DNA of 64,000 nucleotides, taken from positions 248,001 through 312,000 of the forward strand of contig NZ_WNKF01000002.1 of assembly GCF_010119225.1 (NCBI RefSeq), read 5' to 3'. A model generated the notes under the pieces. The model saw only the letters and a program-made list of their open reading frames with translations, searched no databases and was not told the origin of the DNA. This document shows, piece after piece, positions 17,530 through 25,693 of the stretch. The number at the start of each line of letters is the position of its first letter. Within the stretch, counting starts at the first letter, position 1. The position numbers were made by a program, and so were the translations under genes. The DNA is from Cyclobacterium roseum (GTDB lineage Bacteria > Bacteroidota > Bacteroidia > Cytophagales > Cyclobacteriaceae).

Positions 17530-18105
17530 ATGGGTAAAGAAGCAAAAATTCAGCAAAAGGAAAAAATAATTTTGGGCATCGACCCGGGTACCACTGTCAT
17601 GGGATACGGGCTTATCTTGGTTCGGGGCAATAGCTATTCGGTGTTGCAGTTTGGCGTTATCCATTTAAAAAAATACAGTGACCCGGCCTTGAAACTGAAA
17701 AAAATATTTGACAAAATCAGCGGCATTCTGGAGGAGTTTTCCCCGGATGCCATGGCACTCGAAGCCCCCTTTTACGGGCAAAACGTGCAATCCATGCTTA
17801 AACTGGGAAGGGCTCAGGGCGTGGCCATGGCAGCAGCACTGGCCAAAGAAATCGCCATCACCGAGTACGCACCCAAAAAGGTAAAACAGTCGGTTACCGG
17901 CAATGGAAATGCCTCCAAGGTACAAGTGGCAGAAATGCTAAAAACCCTGCTCAACCTGCAGGAGCTGCCCCAACTGTTGGATGCTACGGATGCCCTGGCC
18001 GTGGCGCTGTGCCATCATTTTCATGAAGGGCGGGTGCAAACCCGGGGAAGAAGCGGAGGCTGGAAGTCTTTTCTTTCTGAAAACCCCGACCGGATAAAAA
18101 AATAA
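17530..18105 (+). CDS. ruvC: crossover junction endodeoxyribonuclease RuvC
   Basis: RuvC cuts Holliday junctions as a dimer during recombination, working with RuvAB. The 191-residue protein has the catalytic acids in [14 protein letters not shown] (D18), in [20 protein letters not shown] (E) and in [16 protein letters not shown] (two D), the complete D-E-D-D set. The [13 protein letters not shown] segment matches the family. The 36-bp divergent gap to the glycosyltransferase must hold both promoters or they overlap. No ruvA or ruvB is nearby. Confidence 0.96.
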   Translation: MGKEAKIQQKEKIILGIDPGTTVMGYGLILVRGNSYSVLQFGVIHLKKYSDPALKLKKIFDKISGILEEFSPDAMALEAPFYGQNVQSMLKLGRAQGVAMAAALAKEIAITEYAPKKVKQSVTGNGNASKVQVAEMLKTLLNLQELPQLLDATDALAVALCHHFHEGRVQTRGRSGGWKSFLSENPDRIKK

Positions 18106-18172
18106 AAACCTAAAAATTCCGATTTCAACGGTAAATTGGTACATTAGGGTAGCCCTTTAAAAGGTAGTACTT

Positions 18173-18589
18173 ATGAGAAAAATGGAATTGGATTGCGAAA
18201 ATTGTTATGCTGAATTTATTGATCGGCTCAATGATTTAAGAGATGTGGTTCAGGAAGGAAAAAGCCATGGAATGGATGACAGGATTCGGGCCGAAATAGT
18301 CAAATCCTTCGAGAAAGCCCATGACGCAGCCCTGGAAACCATCGCTGCCTATTTCAAAAATCAGGGAAAACCACCCTTTTCCGGATCCCGGGATGCTACC
18401 GTAGAGGCTTTTCATGCCGATCTGATAGACGATGGTCAGGGATGGCTGGACATGATTATTTGCCGGATTAAGTACAATCCCCTGTATCCCGGTGATTATT
18501 TGGGTTCCCTGACAGAAAATATTGTCAAAAAATACATTGATTTTTTGGAGGGATTTGAACGGGTAATGGAAAAAAACCTGGACACCTAA
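18173..18589 (+). CDS. HI0074-like nucleotidyltransferase substrate-binding protein (orphan)
   Basis: The 138-residue all-helical protein resembles the HI0074/NTase_sub_bind family. It starts with a FIDRLNDLRDVVQ helix, has EIVKSFEKAHDAALETIAAY where family members have a helix with an aromatic/charged face, and then GSRDATVEAFHADLIDDG with QGWLDMI, which matches the family's 'SPREVIREAFxxGLIxDGExWLxM' motif. HI0074 proteins are usually encoded next to a small MNT nucleotidyltransferase, together behaving as toxin-antitoxin or tRNA/protein-modifying pairs. No such partner is seen here. The family's RNxxSHxY motif is replaced by RIKYNPLYPGDY, so the interface may have changed. Function is unknown. 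Confidence 0.65.
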   Translation: MRKMELDCENCYAEFIDRLNDLRDVVQEGKSHGMDDRIRAEIVKSFEKAHDAALETIAAYFKNQGKPPFSGSRDATVEAFHADLIDDGQGWLDMIICRIKYNPLYPGDYLGSLTENIVKKYIDFLEGFERVMEKNLDT

Positions 18590-18706
18590 AAATAAAAGTA
18601 AAAAAAACGTATTCCGGTGTAGCACTTTTACAATTCATTGCGTCTCAGGAATAAGCGTCTAAAAGAGATGCCCCTGAAAACCTTTTCAAATACGTTCTAA
18701 CAGGCC

Positions 18707-19996
18707 ATGAAAACACATCTACAAAAAAAGTTCCGCTTGACCATGCAGCTGATGCTTTCGCTCATGCTGGTATTGGTTTTTCCCTCTTGCGAAGATCAAC
18801 TGGAATCCACCTACACCTACCAAACCCAGGTGCCGGTATTCCTTCAGGTAAATAGCTTCCGGGAAGCTGATATCATCATCGAACCGGCCAAGCCGCTGGA
18901 CAATCCGGGTAAAATCTACATTTTTGGTGATTACCTATTTATTTCCGAACCCGGGAAAGGAATCCATATTCTGGACAATTCCAACCCCGCCAGTCCCCGA
19001 AACCTGAATTTTATTAACATCCCGGGAACCGGAGACATGGCAATCAACGATAACATTCTCTATGCCGATAATTACGTAGACCTGCTGGCCTTTGATATTT
19101 CCGATCCGCAGGACATTGAAATGGTCAAAAGGGAAGAGGACGTATTTCCAAATATGTATTCCAATGAAGAAACCGGAACCATCGTCACCTATAAAGATAC
19201 CCTGATCAGCTCTACCGATCCCCATATGACCTGGTCCAGCTGGGGTCGCCCTGCTTTCCGATCGGATTTTATGACCATGGAATCTGCGGCCTTTTCCAGT
19301 GATGCAGGAAGAGGCAGCGGTGGACAAAGTTACGGGCAGGGGGGGTCCATGGCACGATTTACCCTACTAGGAGGACACCTGTATACGGTGGATGATTACG
19401 ACCTGCGGGTATTCAGTGTAGAAGAACCCACCGATCCGCAATACCTGAAAAACATCAACCTGGGCTGGGGCATTGAAACCATTTTCCCCTTCAAAGGAAA
19501 ATTATTTATCGGTTCCATGACCGGCATGCACATTTACGATGCCAGCAATCCCTCCGATCCACAGAAAATGGCCGTTTACGAACATGTAACCTCCTGCGAT
19601 CCGGTGGTGGTTAATGACGATTACGCATTCGTTACCTTACGGAGTGGTGCCCTTTGCCGCATGGGGGCCAATGAGCTACACGTATTAGACATAAAAGACC
19701 TATACAACCCCCAGTTGATCAAATCCTATCCCATGGATAACCCCCATGGACTAGGTCTTTCTGGAGATTATTTGTACCTTGCAGAAGGCGAGCACGGGTT
19801 AAAGAGTTTTAATGTCGCAGATGTCTTGGAGATCAGTGATAACCTTTTGGAGCACCTGAGGGATTTTACTGCCATAGACATTATCCCTGGACCCAAATCC
19901 CTGATAGTGATTGGCCCGGATGGCGTTTGTCAGTTTGACTACTCGGACCCGGAAAAATTAAAGAAATTAAGCTGTATCAATGTATCTTTTCGATAG
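18707..19996 (+). CDS. LVIVD repeat-containing lipoprotein
   Basis: The 429-residue protein has a lipoprotein signal with the lipobox in LVLVFPSCED (C28) and then repeated beta-strand units such as DYLFISEPGKGIHILDNSNP, NILYADNYVDLLAFDISDPQ, HLYTVDDYDLRVFSVEEPTD and KLFIGSMTGMHIYDASNPSD. These are LVIVD-type beta-propeller blades, ending in 'D.S(N/D)P'. A glycine/serine-rich insert (GRGSGGQSYGQGGS) interrupts the propeller near residue 205. It is likely anchored in the outer membrane. The next gene starts at the base after its stop, so the two form an operon. The ligand is unknown. Confidence 0.88.
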   Translation: MKTHLQKKFRLTMQLMLSLMLVLVFPSCEDQLESTYTYQTQVPVFLQVNSFREADIIIEPAKPLDNPGKIYIFGDYLFISEPGKGIHILDNSNPASPRNLNFINIPGTGDMAINDNILYADNYVDLLAFDISDPQDIEMVKREEDVFPNMYSNEETGTIVTYKDTLISSTDPHMTWSSWGRPAFRSDFMTMESAAFSSDAGRGSGGQSYGQGGSMARFTLLGGHLYTVDDYDLRVFSVEEPTDPQYLKNINLGWGIETIFPFKGKLFIGSMTGMHIYDASNPSDPQKMAVYEHVTSCDPVVVNDDYAFVTLRSGALCRMGANELHVLDIKDLYNPQLIKSYPMDNPHGLGLSGDYLYLAEGEHGLKSFNVADVLEISDNLLEHLRDFTAIDIIPGPKSLIVIGPDGVCQFDYSDPEKLKKLSCINVSFR

Positions 19997-20593
19997 ATGA
20001 AGGTCATTTATACCATTTTTGCAGCGACCCTATATTTGGCCTGTCCTTCTAACAGCTGGGGACAGGCCTTACCTTTTACCCATCATTCGGAAATGGGCGT
20101 ACTCAGCGGTCGGGATGAGTTTGGCAGCCGAACCAATTTTACCTTCCAAACCTTCAACGGATTTCAACTTTCTGATCAGCATGCTTTTGGATTTGTGACC
20201 GGACTGGACCAATACGGCAGCCTGTCCGTGGTGCCCGTGGCCATGGGCTGGCGGGCGGTTTTAAACCCGGAAGACACCTGGCAGCTTTATGGGGGTGTGG
20301 ATCTGGGATTCGGCTCCACCCTGCTGGAGCCCACGGTGGTCACCGAGTGGAACGAACACCGCTGGCAGGAAGGCGGCTTTATGGGACAGGGCAGCATAGG
20401 GCTACGGCTAAAAACGAAAAGGGCCAACTTCTGGACCCTCAGTCTGGCCTACAAAAGACAAATATACCACCTGACCACCGGCAACCCGCGAGAACCCTCC
20501 CCTGACCCGAACCGTCCGGAGGACTGGAGCTATTACGCCAAAGACAAAATCACCTTTAATAATGTGGTGTACCGGTTGGGGTATTGGTTTTGA
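19997..20593 (+). CDS. hypothetical secreted protein, probable small outer-membrane beta-barrel
   Basis: The 198-residue protein has an N-terminal signal peptide (MKVIYTIFAATLYLACPSNSWGQ) and a body rich in alternating aromatic and polar strands (NFTFQTFNGFQLSDQHAFGF, WQLYGGVDLGFGS, FWTLSLAYKRQIYHL). It ends in an aromatic residue (VVYRLGYWF), as outer-membrane barrels do. I do not recognise a named family. It starts immediately after the LVIVD lipoprotein stop, so the pair is cotranscribed and may act together at the outer membrane. The barrel fold is inferred from composition and the terminal phenylalanine. Confidence 0.75.
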   Translation: MKVIYTIFAATLYLACPSNSWGQALPFTHHSEMGVLSGRDEFGSRTNFTFQTFNGFQLSDQHAFGFVTGLDQYGSLSVVPVAMGWRAVLNPEDTWQLYGGVDLGFGSTLLEPTVVTEWNEHRWQEGGFMGQGSIGLRLKTKRANFWTLSLAYKRQIYHLTTGNPREPSPDPNRPEDWSYYAKDKITFNNVVYRLGYWF

Positions 20594-21119
20594 AAAATTG
20601 AAATTTGGTCACAAAAACAGGATTGCAAATCCTGGATATCTGTAGTTCGACATTTCAAATACCGAACAGCGGAGCTCCGCGGAATTTGTAATTCCATGGT
20701 TTAGATAAAGGGGATTTGTAATCCCCGGAAAGCTTCGTTATCAGGATACCTATTCCTGATCATCTCTGGGTTCGGGATTTCAAATCTCAAAAACACAAGG
20801 AATGCATCCAATTAACAATGCTCGAAAAAATCCCCCTGCCCCCTTTAAAGGGGGATTTCGCTCATGTCGGCTTTTATGTCTGCGCTCCTGACTGACACCT
20901 TCCATGCCCGGGTATCACCCTACTTGAGGCATTTGAAATGCCCGCATGATCTTTACAAAGTACCATTCTCCGAAAAAACTTTTTGCTTGTACTTCCTTAG
21001 TGTTCTCTCCAACCCGCTCCCCGGAATTTGTAATTCCATGGTTCAGCGAAAGGGAATTTATAATCCGCTGAAAGATATTGTTTCATAATCGCAAATCCTG
21101 TTCATCCGCGGCTTTTGCA
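20594..21119. repeat. palindrome-rich intergenic repeat region
   Basis: No gene is supported. The region is filled with short palindromes: GCGGAGCTCCGC (20670-20680 area), GGAATTTGTAATTCC (20681-20695 and again 21023-21037), GGGGATTTGTAATCCCC (20710-20726), ATCAGGA...TCCTGAT (20740-20760), AAATCCCCC...GGGGGATTT (20828-20858) and GGCATTTGAAATGCC (20928-20942). Two stretches of about 50 bp (from 20681 and 21023) are related copies. This is typical of degenerate mobile repeat remnants in Bacteroidota. Confidence 0.8.
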
Positions 21120-22112
21120 CTACCCCCTTATTTCCCTTCGCATAAACAGGTAATACGAAGCCGCAAAACACATCGTCGTAGCAGCGATCAGGCCACTGAG
21201 CTGCGGCCATACGATCATCAGACTGTCCCGCAACGGAAGCGGTGAAGGGATGGCACCGGCCATCTGTTCCATTGTGATTGGTCCCAGGCTCCTTACCGAG
21301 GGCATCAACAATGTGGTGGTCGCATCGGTAAAAAGCTGACTGGGCGAGAGCCGCAACAGATTCAAAACCTGCCGGTTGTAACGCATCACATCCGTTTCTG
21401 AAAATTCATTGGCGGCCGGAACAATCAGGTCAATAATAATTTGATAGAATACCGTGAAAAACAGCCAAATACCGATCGCCGTTAATGCGGAGGTGGAAGC
21501 CTGTTTGAAAAGGATCGACAATAAGATGGAAAGCCCCAGCCAAAATCCCACATACACCGTGCAAAGAATCGTAAAACCAACGATTCTAAACACTTCCTCT
21601 GCCTCGATGAGCACTCCGGTGATTAGGATGCCCCCACCGATCATCAGTAAAGAGAGCGTCAGCAATAAGCTCCCGACAAGTGTCAGCGCACTGACAAATT
21701 TCGACAAGAGCAAATTATCCCGGTACACGGGCTGCGCCATGATACGGGTCAAGGTTCCATTTTGCTGTTCGGAGTTGATTGCATCAAAACCAAGACTGAT
21801 ACCCACGATGGGGCCCAGGAAATTCAGAAACACATGGAACGGTGGCAGGGTGCCTTCGGTGGTGGTAAGCAATTTCAGGTACAAGAAAAACCGGTCCGGG
21901 TCCTTTACATTGTTCACCACCTCGCGTATATTACTCAGGGCCACCGATATGCTGCCCCAGAATGTCAGGAGAATGAGCAGCAACAGCACCAAAAACCGCC
22001 AGCTACGAATATGACCTGCTATTTCTTTTCGTACCATCACCCAAAAAGGATGGGGACGAGTTTCATTATTGGTAGAAGAATGACTTTCAAATAGATCCCT
22101 GATTGCTTTCAT
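21120..22112 (-). CDS. ABC-2 type transporter permease
   Basis: The 330-residue membrane protein has a hydrophilic cytoplasmic lead, a first helix at about 37-58 (FLVLLLLILLTFWGSISVAL), a large extracytoplasmic loop, and five further helices to the C-terminus. The segment LGFDAINSEQQNGTLTRIMAQPVYRDNLLLSKF is the hallmark of ABC-2/NatB-like permeases. The ATPase gene ends 10 bp upstream and a NEW3-domain protein gene precedes that, so the three form one operon. The substrate is unknown; export of a lipid, peptide or Na+ is possible for this class. Confidence 0.92.
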   Translation of the reverse strand: MKAIRDLFESHSSTNNETRPHPFWVMVRKEIAGHIRSWRFLVLLLLILLTFWGSISVALSNIREVVNNVKDPDRFFLYLKLLTTTEGTLPPFHVFLNFLGPIVGISLGFDAINSEQQNGTLTRIMAQPVYRDNLLLSKFVSALTLVGSLLLTLSLLMIGGGILITGVLIEAEEVFRIVGFTILCTVYVGFWLGLSILLSILFKQASTSALTAIGIWLFFTVFYQIIIDLIVPAANEFSETDVMRYNRQVLNLLRLSPSQLFTDATTTLLMPSVRSLGPITMEQMAGAIPSPLPLRDSLMIVWPQLSGLIAATTMCFAASYYLFMRREIRG

Positions 22113-22122
22113 TGATCTTTTA

Positions 22123-23076
22123 TTAAGTTAGGTTTTTCTCAAAATACTTTTCGTAAATTTCCTCCAATCCATACTCCTTCTTCTGGACACCGGAAACGTC
22201 ATAGCCTTTGTGTACAAAGAACCGAACGATATCGGGGGTCAGGTCTTTACTGCTCGTTATCCCGATAAGTTGATCTTGTACCCTGACACCTTGGACAGCC
22301 TCCAGTTGGAGCATTTCCGCCTCATCCTTCCAGGGAAGGTCGATAACATTTGCCAGGCTGACATGGATCTCGTACGATTTTTCAGCAAAAATCCGATTGG
22401 AAAGCGTATCGATGGTGCCTTCTGCCAGCAGTTCTCCTTTGACAAAGATGCCTACGCGGTCACAAACTTGTTGCACTTGGTGAAGGTGGTGGGAGGAAAG
22501 CAATACGGTAAGTCCCTTCTCACGGCTCAACCGCAAAATGAGCGATAAGAACTCCTTCACCCCGCTTGGGTCGATCCCCAAGGTAGGTTCATCCAAAATA
22601 ATGACCTTCGGATCTTTGATCAGCACTTCTGCCAGTCCCAGGCGCTGCTTCATTCCCCTGGAATACGCCCCCGTCTTTTTGTGGACGGGCTCTCCGGACA
22701 GTCCTACCAGTTCCAGTGTGGCAAGAGCCCGCTCCTCCACTTCGGAGCGTGGGATCCCGTTCAGTTCCCCCACGTACATGAGGTTTTCGAGAGCGGTCAT
22801 TGTATCGTAAAAGCCGACACTATCCGGCATGTAACCTACAAGCCGCTTGACCGATAGGGGATCCTTGGTGGCATTAAATCCGCAAACACGGGCCGTGCCG
22901 GCACTGGGCTCCGTCAGCCCCATCATCATAAGGATGGTCGTCGTCTTTCCGGCTCCATTGGGGCCCAGTAAACCAAATATCTCGCCCTTGTTTACCGTAA
23001 GATCCAATTCATTCACTGCTTTGAAGTCGCCATACGACTTTGTCAGGCGCTTCAACTCTATGATTGGGTTAGTCAT
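22123..23076 (-). CDS. ABC transporter ATP-binding protein
   Basis: The 317-residue protein is a standard ABC ATPase: Walker A GLLGPNGAGKTTT near residues 35-47, signature YSRGMKQRLGLAEVL near 143, Walker B KVIILDEPTLG near 162, and the H-loop in LLSSHHLHQV. A C-terminal domain of about 100 residues (from about 215) is of the type found in CcmA/NatA-like exporters of the DrrA family. It pairs with the ABC-2 permease 10 bp downstream. Confidence 0.94.
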   Translation of the reverse strand: MTNPIIELKRLTKSYGDFKAVNELDLTVNKGEIFGLLGPNGAGKTTTILMMMGLTEPSAGTARVCGFNATKDPLSVKRLVGYMPDSVGFYDTMTALENLMYVGELNGIPRSEVEERALATLELVGLSGEPVHKKTGAYSRGMKQRLGLAEVLIKDPKVIILDEPTLGIDPSGVKEFLSLILRLSREKGLTVLLSSHHLHQVQQVCDRVGIFVKGELLAEGTIDTLSNRIFAEKSYEIHVSLANVIDLPWKDEAEMLQLEAVQGVRVQDQLIGITSSKDLTPDIVRFFVHKGYDVSGVQKKEYGLEEIYEKYFEKNLT

Positions 23077-23084
23077 AACGTTGA

Positions 23085-23945
23085 TTATCTCCTACCAAAT
23101 TTTCGAATGAGGTAAAAAACAAAACCGATCGCCAATAAAATCACCAGTATACCCACCCAGCCAGACAACATGGAGGTTTTGACCGTTATTCTATAGGTGG
23201 CGGTACTGGTACTTGAGGCATTTTTGGCGGTAAACTTACTGACATAATCCCCTGCCAGGGTTTTATCGGGAACGGACAGGCTTGCGATCACATCCACACT
23301 CTTTCCGGGATCCAACTGCTGGATTTCGGAAGGAGAAAAGGTGGCCTGCCAATTGCGCGGGTTCTGGGAAGAAAAGGTAATGTCATTCAAGGCAAGCGAG
23401 CCTGTGTTTTTCACCTGAAGGAGTATTTCGGCCTTTTCGCCCTCGGTTATTTCACCACTCAGGCGCCCCGAAGGAGTGGTAAGCTCCAATTCATAGGATC
23501 CTTCCACCACCGCCTCCAGCTCAAGGGAAAGTGTCTCATCCGCTGCACTGGCCTGCAAAGGTATGGCGTACTTGGACGGTTCTGCCCCGTAGGCCGGTCG
23601 TATTTCAACGGTGAGGCTTTCCGTTTTCCCGGGCTCCACGTTTAGCGACGTGACCTGGCTGCCTCTCGCCTTGAACGCCACCCGCCAGCCTTCAGGCATC
23701 TCTGCCTCTAATTCATACACCCTGGCTTGTGCGGAACTGTTTTTCAGCGTGGCCTGGTAGCGAAAGGTTTCATTGACCGGGGCTTCGATATTAAGGAGAC
23801 TTGCAGTAAACGAAGACCCGTCGTCGGATTCCTGTGCTGGGGCTTTTAAGGGAAGCAGGGATACAAAAACAATAATCAATGAAGCGAACAAACAATCCAT
23901 GCCCCGCTTGGAGCCCTTTTTGTTAAAATTACCTACTGTGTTCAT
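23085..23945 (-). CDS. NEW3-domain (COG1470-like) membrane-anchored protein
   Basis: The 286-residue protein has a basic start and signal/anchor (residues about 16-37), two immunoglobulin-like NEW3 beta-sandwich domains (about 45-145 and 150-255, with MPEGWRVAF and NPRNWQATFSPSEIQQLDPG) and a C-terminal transmembrane helix (WVGILVILLAIGFVFYLIRK). NEW3 proteins of the COG1470 group are often encoded with ABC-2 exporters and probably serve as the extracytoplasmic partner. The ATPase gene follows after 8 bp. The partner role is inferred from the operon. Confidence 0.85.
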   Translation of the reverse strand: MNTVGNFNKKGSKRGMDCLFASLIIVFVSLLPLKAPAQESDDGSSFTASLLNIEAPVNETFRYQATLKNSSAQARVYELEAEMPEGWRVAFKARGSQVTSLNVEPGKTESLTVEIRPAYGAEPSKYAIPLQASAADETLSLELEAVVEGSYELELTTPSGRLSGEITEGEKAEILLQVKNTGSLALNDITFSSQNPRNWQATFSPSEIQQLDPGKSVDVIASLSVPDKTLAGDYVSKFTAKNASSTSTATYRITVKTSMLSGWVGILVILLAIGFVFYLIRKFGRR

Positions 23946-24646
23946 ATAAATAAGTGAAATTATGAATTAAACTACTAACGTAAAATCCTACCCTATTTAC
24001 CTTGAGATAACTTCAAGAATTGCGATAACAATTTTATGTGAGAAGCAGAATTTACACAAGACCCCAGTCAAGAAATTAACATTTTTTAACAAAACCTCAC
24101 CCAACCAAATCATCTATAACCGTCCTTGTAACCGAAGCGAAGCAATCTGATCCCGAGCGGGAACCAAAGTCATCCGTAGAAAGCAAATAGAAAACGAGTA
24201 GCGCAAACGGGAACCGACAGACTGCCGCCGGTGCGAGGAGTGATGCGATCATCTTTTGTCCCAAAACGCACCCTCTCAGTAACGCCAGGACCCGTCATTG
24301 CGAGCCCGCGAAGCAATCTGACTCGGAGCGGGAACCAAAGTCCTCCCTAAAAAGCAAATAGAAAACAAGTAGCGCAAACTTGCTCCGACAGACTGCCACG
24401 GGTGCGAGGAGTGATGCGATCATCTTTTATCCAAAACGAACGCTCCCAGTGACGCCAGGACCCGTCATTGCGAGCCCGCGAAGCAATCTGATTCAGAGCG
24501 GGAACCAAAGTCATCCGTAGAAAACAAATAGAAAACGAATGGCGCAAACGGGAACCTACGGACTGCCGCAGGTGCCCGAGCGACATGTCCACATCATCAA
24601 ATCACCACATCATCAAATCATCACATCACCCAATCATCCCTCGAAA
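23946..24646. other. 700-bp repeat-bearing intergenic region
   Basis: The first 170 bp are AT-rich and probably hold the promoter of the ABC operon. They are followed by the 170-bp tandem repeat annotated separately, and then by about 50 bp of degenerate CATCA/CATCAC runs (about 24591-24640) up to the stop of the BtuG-like gene. No gene is supported. Confidence 0.7.
24121..24580. repeat. 170-bp tandem repeat, 2.7 copies
   Basis: Copies begin at 24121, 24291 and 24461, exactly 170 bp apart, and the third ends early near 24580. Each contains GCGAAGCAATCTGA, then GAGCGGGAACCAAAGT, GCAAATAGAAAACGA, GACAGACTGCC and GGTGCGAGGAGTGATGCGAT. Copies 2 and 3 start with GTCATTGCGAGCCCGCGAAG, a motif widespread as a dispersed repeat in Bacteroidota genomes. 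Copies differ at scattered positions. No coding potential is seen. Confidence 0.9.
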
Positions 24647-25693
24647 TCAAGGAAAATAAAAGCCACTGGGGCCCCTACCAGCGGGCATTTGGTCTATCAA
24701 CTCTCCGGCTGAATTGACACGTAGTACCGAGCCGTTTCCCTGCCAGCCGGCATGCTCCCCTATAAAAAGGGTTTGCGTTGCCTCATCGTATCCCAACCCG
24801 TAGAAATTATTTCCCGAATAAAAACGCTCCTCCGAAACCGTTCCAGTGCTCAGAGACAGCTTCACTACCACATCTTCCTCAGCCTGGTTGCTAATGACAA
24901 ACAGTTCGCCGCTATCGGTAAGGGCAAAATTGCCATTATAAATGCTGTTGGCTACGCCAAAAGTATGTGTTTCCTCCGCCTCAAAACTTACCGGATCCAG
25001 TCGGTGCACGTAGACGTTTTCGGCATCGTTGGCATACAGGTAGGATTGGTTGGCATAATCAAAGAAATAAAACGGGGTGCCGCTTACCGATACCGTCTTT
25101 TCCACGGATTCATTTTCTGGGTTTAGGACCGAAACCAGCTGTTCCTGCTGGCAGGCCACCAAAATCCGGTTTCCGAGCAGAGCCATTCCTTCCGGTCGGG
25201 AGGAAATAGCGATTTTATTGGTAATCGAACCGCCCTCCAGGCCATCCACCACCGCAATAAACGAATCCGGATTATTCCAGGAATCGTCATAGGCACCCCA
25301 ATCGCTGATAAATAATTTCCCGTCCGTAGCCACCAGGGACCGTGAATTGAGCAGCTCCCCTTCTACCGCTCCCACGCTCATAAAATCCGATGATCGGACG
25401 ATTTCCACCTTGCCGGTATTGGCCACCAGGTAACTGTACTCATCAAAAACACGCATGTTTTGGATCAATCCGGCAAAGGGCCTGCCATTGGCTTTTTCAA
25501 AGATATTTTCCTCCAACTCCCCGGAATCTTCATCAAAATGAAAGATCTCTCCATCATTAGCTCCAAAAGCCCCTTCATTGATGACCAGCACCCCTTCCTC
25601 ATAGGCACCACGAGGCAATTCCACCGGATCCGTTCCACAGGATACTAAAAGCGCAAAAAATAGGATTTTACAAGCGAACTTCATTCTTTTCAT
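24647..25693 (-). CDS. YncE-like beta-propeller lipoprotein, BtuG-like
   Basis: The 348-residue protein has a lipobox (FFALLVSCGTD, C19) and a seven-bladed YncE-type propeller with units such as GVLVINEGAFGANDGEIFHF, SYLVANTGKVEIVRS, KLFISDWGAYDD and RILVACQQEQLVSVLNPENE. Its start overlaps the stop of the TonB-dependent receptor by 4 bp (ATGA), and the unit is preceded by a cobalamin riboswitch. In Bacteroides, BtuG is a surface beta-propeller lipoprotein that binds vitamin B12 very tightly and caps BtuB. Fold, anchoring and position all match, so a BtuG-like role is likely; direct sequence identity to BtuG was not tested. Confidence 0.8.
   Translation of the reverse strand: MKRMKFACKILFFALLVSCGTDPVELPRGAYEEGVLVINEGAFGANDGEIFHFDEDSGELEENIFEKANGRPFAGLIQNMRVFDEYSYLVANTGKVEIVRSSDFMSVGAVEGELLNSRSLVATDGKLFISDWGAYDDSWNNPDSFIAVVDGLEGGSITNKIAISSRPEGMALLGNRILVACQQEQLVSVLNPENESVEKTVSVSGTPFYFFDYANQSYLYANDAENVYVHRLDPVSFEAEETHTFGVANSIYNGNFALTDSGELFVISNQAEEDVVVKLSLSTGTVSEERFYSGNNFYGLGYDEATQTLFIGEHAGWQGNGSVLRVNSAGELIDQMPAGRGPSGFYFP

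Noticed and set aside
20864..21088. 74-codon frame in the palindrome region
   Set aside because: It runs through repeats, including GGCATTTGAAATGCC and GGAATTTGTAATTCC, so it is an accident of repeat composition.
24347..24592. 81-codon minus-strand frame in the 170-bp repeat
   Set aside because: It lies wholly in tandem repeat DNA, and the same frame is not open across all copies.
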